Shown piece after piece: positions 61,564 to 64,000 of a stretch of 64,000 nucleotides of DNA. The DNA is from Collinsella sp. Lineage in GTDB: Bacteria; Actinomycetota; Coriobacteriia; Coriobacteriales; Coriobacteriaceae. Position 1 is the stretch's first letter. The number at the start of each line of letters is the position of its first letter. Position numbers and translations under genes: made by a program. A model generated the notes under the pieces. It was given only the letters and a program-made list of their open reading frames with translations, searched no databases and was not told where the DNA came from. Where the stretch lies: the NCBI GenBank assembly GCA_019413925.1, contig DXMY01000052.1, positions 1-64,000 on the forward strand. The letters are read 5' to 3'.

Positions 61564-62127
61564 ATGCCTACCATTTCTACCGCCGACTTCAAGAACGGCC
61601 TCGGTCTTCGCATTAAGGACAAGGTCTACACCATCGTCGAGTTCCAGCATGTCAAGCCGGGCAAGGGCGGCGCGTTTGTGCGCTACAAGACCCGCGACAT
61701 CAAGAGCGGCCGCGTCGTCGAGAACACCTGCAACGCCGGCACCAAGTTCGAGAGCGTCATGCTCACCACCCGTGAGTTCCAGTACCTCTACAACGATGGC
61801 ACCGACTACATCTTCATGGACAACGAGTCCTATGAGCAGGTTCCCGTTCCCGAGGACATGGTGGGCGAGAACTCCAAGTGGCTGCGCGAGAACGACATCT
61901 GCCAGCTGCTCTTCGCTGACGATGAGCTCATGGGCGTGACTCCGCCGATGTTCATCGAGACCACCATCGTCCAGACCGACCCGGGCTTTAAGGGCGACAC
62001 CGTCCAGGGTTCCACCAAGCCGGCCACGATTGACACCGGCGCTGTCATCCAGGTCCCCATGTACCTCAACGAGGGCGAGGTCATCAAGGTTGACACCCGC
62101 GACGGCAAGTTCGTCTCCCGCGTCTAG
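61564..62127 (+). CDS. efp: Translation elongation factor P
   Basis: Rescues ribosomes stalled at polyproline stretches. It has 187 residues and three beta-barrel domains. The tip loop is KPGKGGAF with Lys34 at the position that is modified in many bacteria. The C-terminal signature FIETTIVQTDPGFKGDT is diagnostic. GAAAGG precedes the ATG at 61564. No EpmA/B or YmfI-like modification gene is beside it. Confidence 0.97.
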   Translation: MPTISTADFKNGLGLRIKDKVYTIVEFQHVKPGKGGAFVRYKTRDIKSGRVVENTCNAGTKFESVMLTTREFQYLYNDGTDYIFMDNESYEQVPVPEDMVGENSKWLRENDICQLLFADDELMGVTPPMFIETTIVQTDPGFKGDTVQGSTKPATIDTGAVIQVPMYLNEGEVIKVDTRDGKFVSRV

Positions 62128-62151
62128 CAACCAACTCTTCTAGGAGGACTC

Positions 62152-62514
62152 ATGCCCCAGGAAATCAAGATTGACGGCATCGGCATTTCGCCCGATGTTC
62201 TGACCGCCATCGTCTCGCGCGCCGTGTCGGATGTCGAGGGCATCGCCTCCGTTGGCGTCAAGGACCTTGCCACCAACCTTGTCTCCATGATGCTCTCGTC
62301 CAAGGCCCCGGCTTCCGAGCCGGCGGTCGAGGCCGAGGTCGTCGGCGACAAGCTCGCACTCACCGTGCGTGTCGTGGTGTTCTTTGGCTATCCGTTCAAG
62401 AAACTCGCCGAGGCCGTTCGCGCTGCCGTGGTCGCTGCCATCGATGCCCAGGTGGGCGTTGAGGTCGAGCGCGTTGACGTTTGCATCGACGGCCTCGTTT
62501 TCCCCAAGGAGTAA
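62152..62514 (+). CDS. Asp23/Gls24 family protein (second copy)
   Basis: A 120-residue Asp23/Gls24-type protein. KIDGIGISPDVLTAIVSRAVSDVEGI is the family's opening segment, LALTVRVVVFFGYPFKKLAEAV the central strand and helix, and VEVERVDVCIDGLVF the last strand. It differs clearly from the copy at 15798-16154. In many Gram-positives an Asp23 gene stands between efp and nusB as here. AGGAGG lies 6 bp ahead, and the stop is 3 bp from the nusB start. Confidence 0.88.
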   Translation: MPQEIKIDGIGISPDVLTAIVSRAVSDVEGIASVGVKDLATNLVSMMLSSKAPASEPAVEAEVVGDKLALTVRVVVFFGYPFKKLAEAVRAAVVAAIDAQVGVEVERVDVCIDGLVFPKE

Positions 62515-62517
62515 CCT

Positions 62518-63105
62518 TTGAGCCTTAAGGTTTATCGCGGGCGTACGCTTGCCCGCAGTCAGGCGCTGCAGCTGCTGTTTCAGGCTGAGGCCACGGACAG
62601 CCCGCTCGAGCGCGTCCTCGAGGGCGATTTCCTGATCTCGAAGGGCCCCCTCGACCCCTATGCGCTGGAGCTGTGCCGCGGTGCCTACGAGCATATCGAT
62701 CGCATCGACTGTGCCTTGCGCGCCGTCGCCAAGAACTGGGATCTTATGCGCATGCCCGGCGCCGACCGCAATCTGCTGCGTATCGCCGTCTACGAGATGC
62801 GCTTCCTTACCGACGAAGAGGTCTCGGACGCCATCGTGATCAACGAGGCCGTTGAGCTTGCCAAGGCCTATGGGACCGACCAGTCCGCGTCGTTCGTCAA
62901 CGGCGTGCTGGGCAAGATCGCTCGCAGCGAGGAGCTGCCGGGTGAGGACCTGTACCAGGAGCTGCTGGCCGAGGATCGCGCTCGCGAGGAGGCCCAGGCT
63001 GCCGAGGCTGCCGCCAAGGTCGCTGCCGCTCAGGCTACCGCCGGTGTACTTGCCGAGGATGTGGACGCTGCTGAGGCCGTCGAGGCCGACTCCGTCGAGG
63101 AGTAG
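62518..63105 (+). CDS. nusB: Transcription antitermination factor NusB
   Basis: Binds boxA RNA with NusE to support rRNA antitermination. Residues 1-140 are the all-helical NusB domain: SQALQLLFQAEATDSP, VAKNWDLMRMPGADRNLLRIAVYEM and VINEAVELAKAYGTDQSASFVNGVLGKIA. The last 50 residues are an Ala/Glu-rich acidic extension (EEAQAAEAAAKVAAAQATAG) not part of the standard domain. The total is 195 residues. The start is TTG behind AAGGAG. NusA is encoded in the first operon of this window. Confidence 0.94.
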   Translation: MSLKVYRGRTLARSQALQLLFQAEATDSPLERVLEGDFLISKGPLDPYALELCRGAYEHIDRIDCALRAVAKNWDLMRMPGADRNLLRIAVYEMRFLTDEEVSDAIVINEAVELAKAYGTDQSASFVNGVLGKIARSEELPGEDLYQELLAEDRAREEAQAAEAAAKVAAAQATAGVLAEDVDAAEAVEADSVEE

Positions 63106-63107
63106 CC

Positions 63108-63347
63108 ATGCCAGAGGGTTCTGTCCGCAACTTTGACGAGATTTCGGACCGTCTGGACCAGATCATCGCTACCGTTCGCTCCAAGGATACGTCCTTGGAG
63201 CGTTCACTCGATCTGTTTGACGAAGCGATTGAGCTGGGCTCCCGCGCGGTCGATATGGTCGACAAGTTTGAGCTGACGCCGCGTGAGGCCGATAAGCTCG
63301 AGCAGGAATACGATGAGGATGCGGCAAACGAATCCCAGGATAGCTAG
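63108..63347 (+). CDS. xseB: Exodeoxyribonuclease VII small subunit
   Basis: A 79-residue XseB, the small helical subunit of exonuclease VII: FDEISDRLDQIIATVRSKDTSLERSLDLFDEAIEL is the conserved core. It needs XseA for activity. xseA, usually just upstream, is not here; nusB occupies that place. It starts 2 bp after nusB, ahead of tlyA as in many Gram-positives. Confidence 0.92.
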   Translation: MPEGSVRNFDEISDRLDQIIATVRSKDTSLERSLDLFDEAIELGSRAVDMVDKFELTPREADKLEQEYDEDAANESQDS

Positions 63348-63373
63348 GCCGCATCTCCAGATACGAATGGTTG

Positions 63374-64000
63374 ATGGCATTCATGAAACGCGTGCGTCTT
63401 GATGACGAACTGATTTCACAGGGCATCTGCGCCGATCGCGCGGATGCCCTTCGCACTCTTATGGCCGGATTGGTCTCGAGTGGCGGCGAGCGCTTGACTT
63501 CGCCGGGCCTTAAGGTGATTCCGGGTCTGCCACTGCACGTGAAGGGGCGCATTCCCTATGTTGGCCGCGGCGGTCTTAAGCTCGAAGGCGCGCTTGATGC
63601 GTTTGGCATCAATCCGACGGGCCTTAGCTGTCTGGATGTGGGCTGCTCTACCGGCGGCTTTACCGATTGCCTGCTCAAGCGCGGAGCTGCGACCGTTGTC
63701 TCGGTGGACGTGGGTCGCGCCCAGTTCGATTGGTCGTTGCGTCAGGATGATCGCGTGACGCTGCATGAGCGCACAAACGTGACGCAGCTGCCTGAGCTTG
63801 GCTATGCCGGTGCCATCGACCTGGCTGTATGTGATGTCTCGTTTACCGGCATCGCGAATATCATCGACTCCGTGCTGGCGTGCCTGAAGCCTTCGGGTTC
63901 GTTCTGCACGCTCGTAAAGCCCCAGTTTGAGGCGCCGGCTGCGCTGGTGGGCGAGCGCGGTATCGTGACCGACCCCGCCGTCCGCCGCGATACGCTCGTG
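63374..64000 (+). CDS. tlyA: TlyA family rRNA methyltransferase / hemolysin-like protein (cut by window end)
   Basis: The first about 209 residues of a TlyA protein; the 3' end is outside the window. An N-terminal S4 domain (VRLDDELISQGICADRADALRTLMAG) is followed by YVGRGGLKLEGALDAFG and the SAM-binding LDVGCSTGGFTDCLLKRGA, then CDVSFTGIANIID and LVKPQFEA. TlyA 2'-O-methylates rRNA and affects capreomycin sensitivity in mycobacteria. The start is ATG 63374 or 63383; there is no clear ribosome site. The KPQFE motif is intact in the visible part. Confidence 0.9.
   Translation, partial: MAFMKRVRLDDELISQGICADRADALRTLMAGLVSSGGERLTSPGLKVIPGLPLHVKGRIPYVGRGGLKLEGALDAFGINPTGLSCLDVGCSTGGFTDCLLKRGAATVVSVDVGRAQFDWSLRQDDRVTLHERTNVTQLPELGYAGAIDLAVCDVSFTGIANIIDSVLACLKPSGSFCTLVKPQFEAPAALVGERGIVTDPAVRRDTLV

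Overview
The window is about 64 kb of dense, roughly 60% GC bacterial chromosome made up almost entirely of housekeeping genes. It looks like a Gram-positive actinobacterium of the class Coriobacteriia, most like Collinsella. The reasons are the FakA-like/Asp23 pair, a T-box in front of ileS, a SigB-type sigma factor, lspA and a lipobox lipoprotein, no outer-membrane genes, frequent GTG/TTG starts and strong G/C third positions. The genus is inferred from overall character, not from a database search.

Layout. 1-3.4 kb: a perfect palindrome, leuS and a reverse-strand lipoprotein. 3.6-15.2 kb: one long transcription/translation block, rimP-nusA-infB-rbfA-nrnA-truB-ribF-dnaG, then rpoD. It has a good promoter and a terminator-shaped hairpin in the leader. 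15.4-15.6 kb: two identical tRNA-Asn genes. 15.8-24.7 kb: asp23, a FakA-like protein, recG, rsmD, coaD, a coiled-coil protein, yceD, rpmF, plsX, acpP and rnc. 24.7-30.7 kb: smc, ftsY and ffh. 30.8-40 kb: a reverse-strand UPF0251-NifX fusion with twin operator-like sites, thyA-folA, a SpoU methyltransferase, a MATE transporter, cobO (reverse), ftsH, a DUF523 gene and an iron-type alcohol dehydrogenase (reverse). 40-48 kb: T-box and ileS, a structured intergenic stretch, lspA-rluD, a family 2 glycosyltransferase, a prepilin-peptidase-like gene and a dGTPase-like HD gene. 48.4-53.3 kb: rarA, then a tight four-gene unit (DUF948 protein, anti-sigma-like protein, SigB-type sigma, AI-2E-type permease). 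53.4-64 kb: alaS-ruvX-mltG-yqeG-aroK-aroB-like, then pepP, efp, a second asp23, nusB, xseB and a tlyA gene cut by the window end.

Most genes are on the + strand in short-gap or overlapping runs. The five reverse-strand genes (lipoprotein, UPF0251-NifX, cobO, alcohol dehydrogenase, small membrane protein) look like single-gene accessory insertions between conserved blocks.

I found no prophage, insertion sequence, CRISPR array, defence island or biosynthetic cluster, and no clearly new multi-gene system. The observations most worth following are: a 3-dehydroquinate synthase homologue that has lost its metal-binding and nucleotide-binding motifs beside an intact shikimate kinase; an anti-sigma-like protein without its ATP-binding residues beside a SigB-type sigma; a zinc-knuckle-like tail on NusA; a UPF0251-NifX fusion with paired palindromic sites one whole number of helical turns apart; a T-box antiterminator with a terminator-like hairpin nested inside it; and several intergenic inverted repeats, one hairpin family being present twice.
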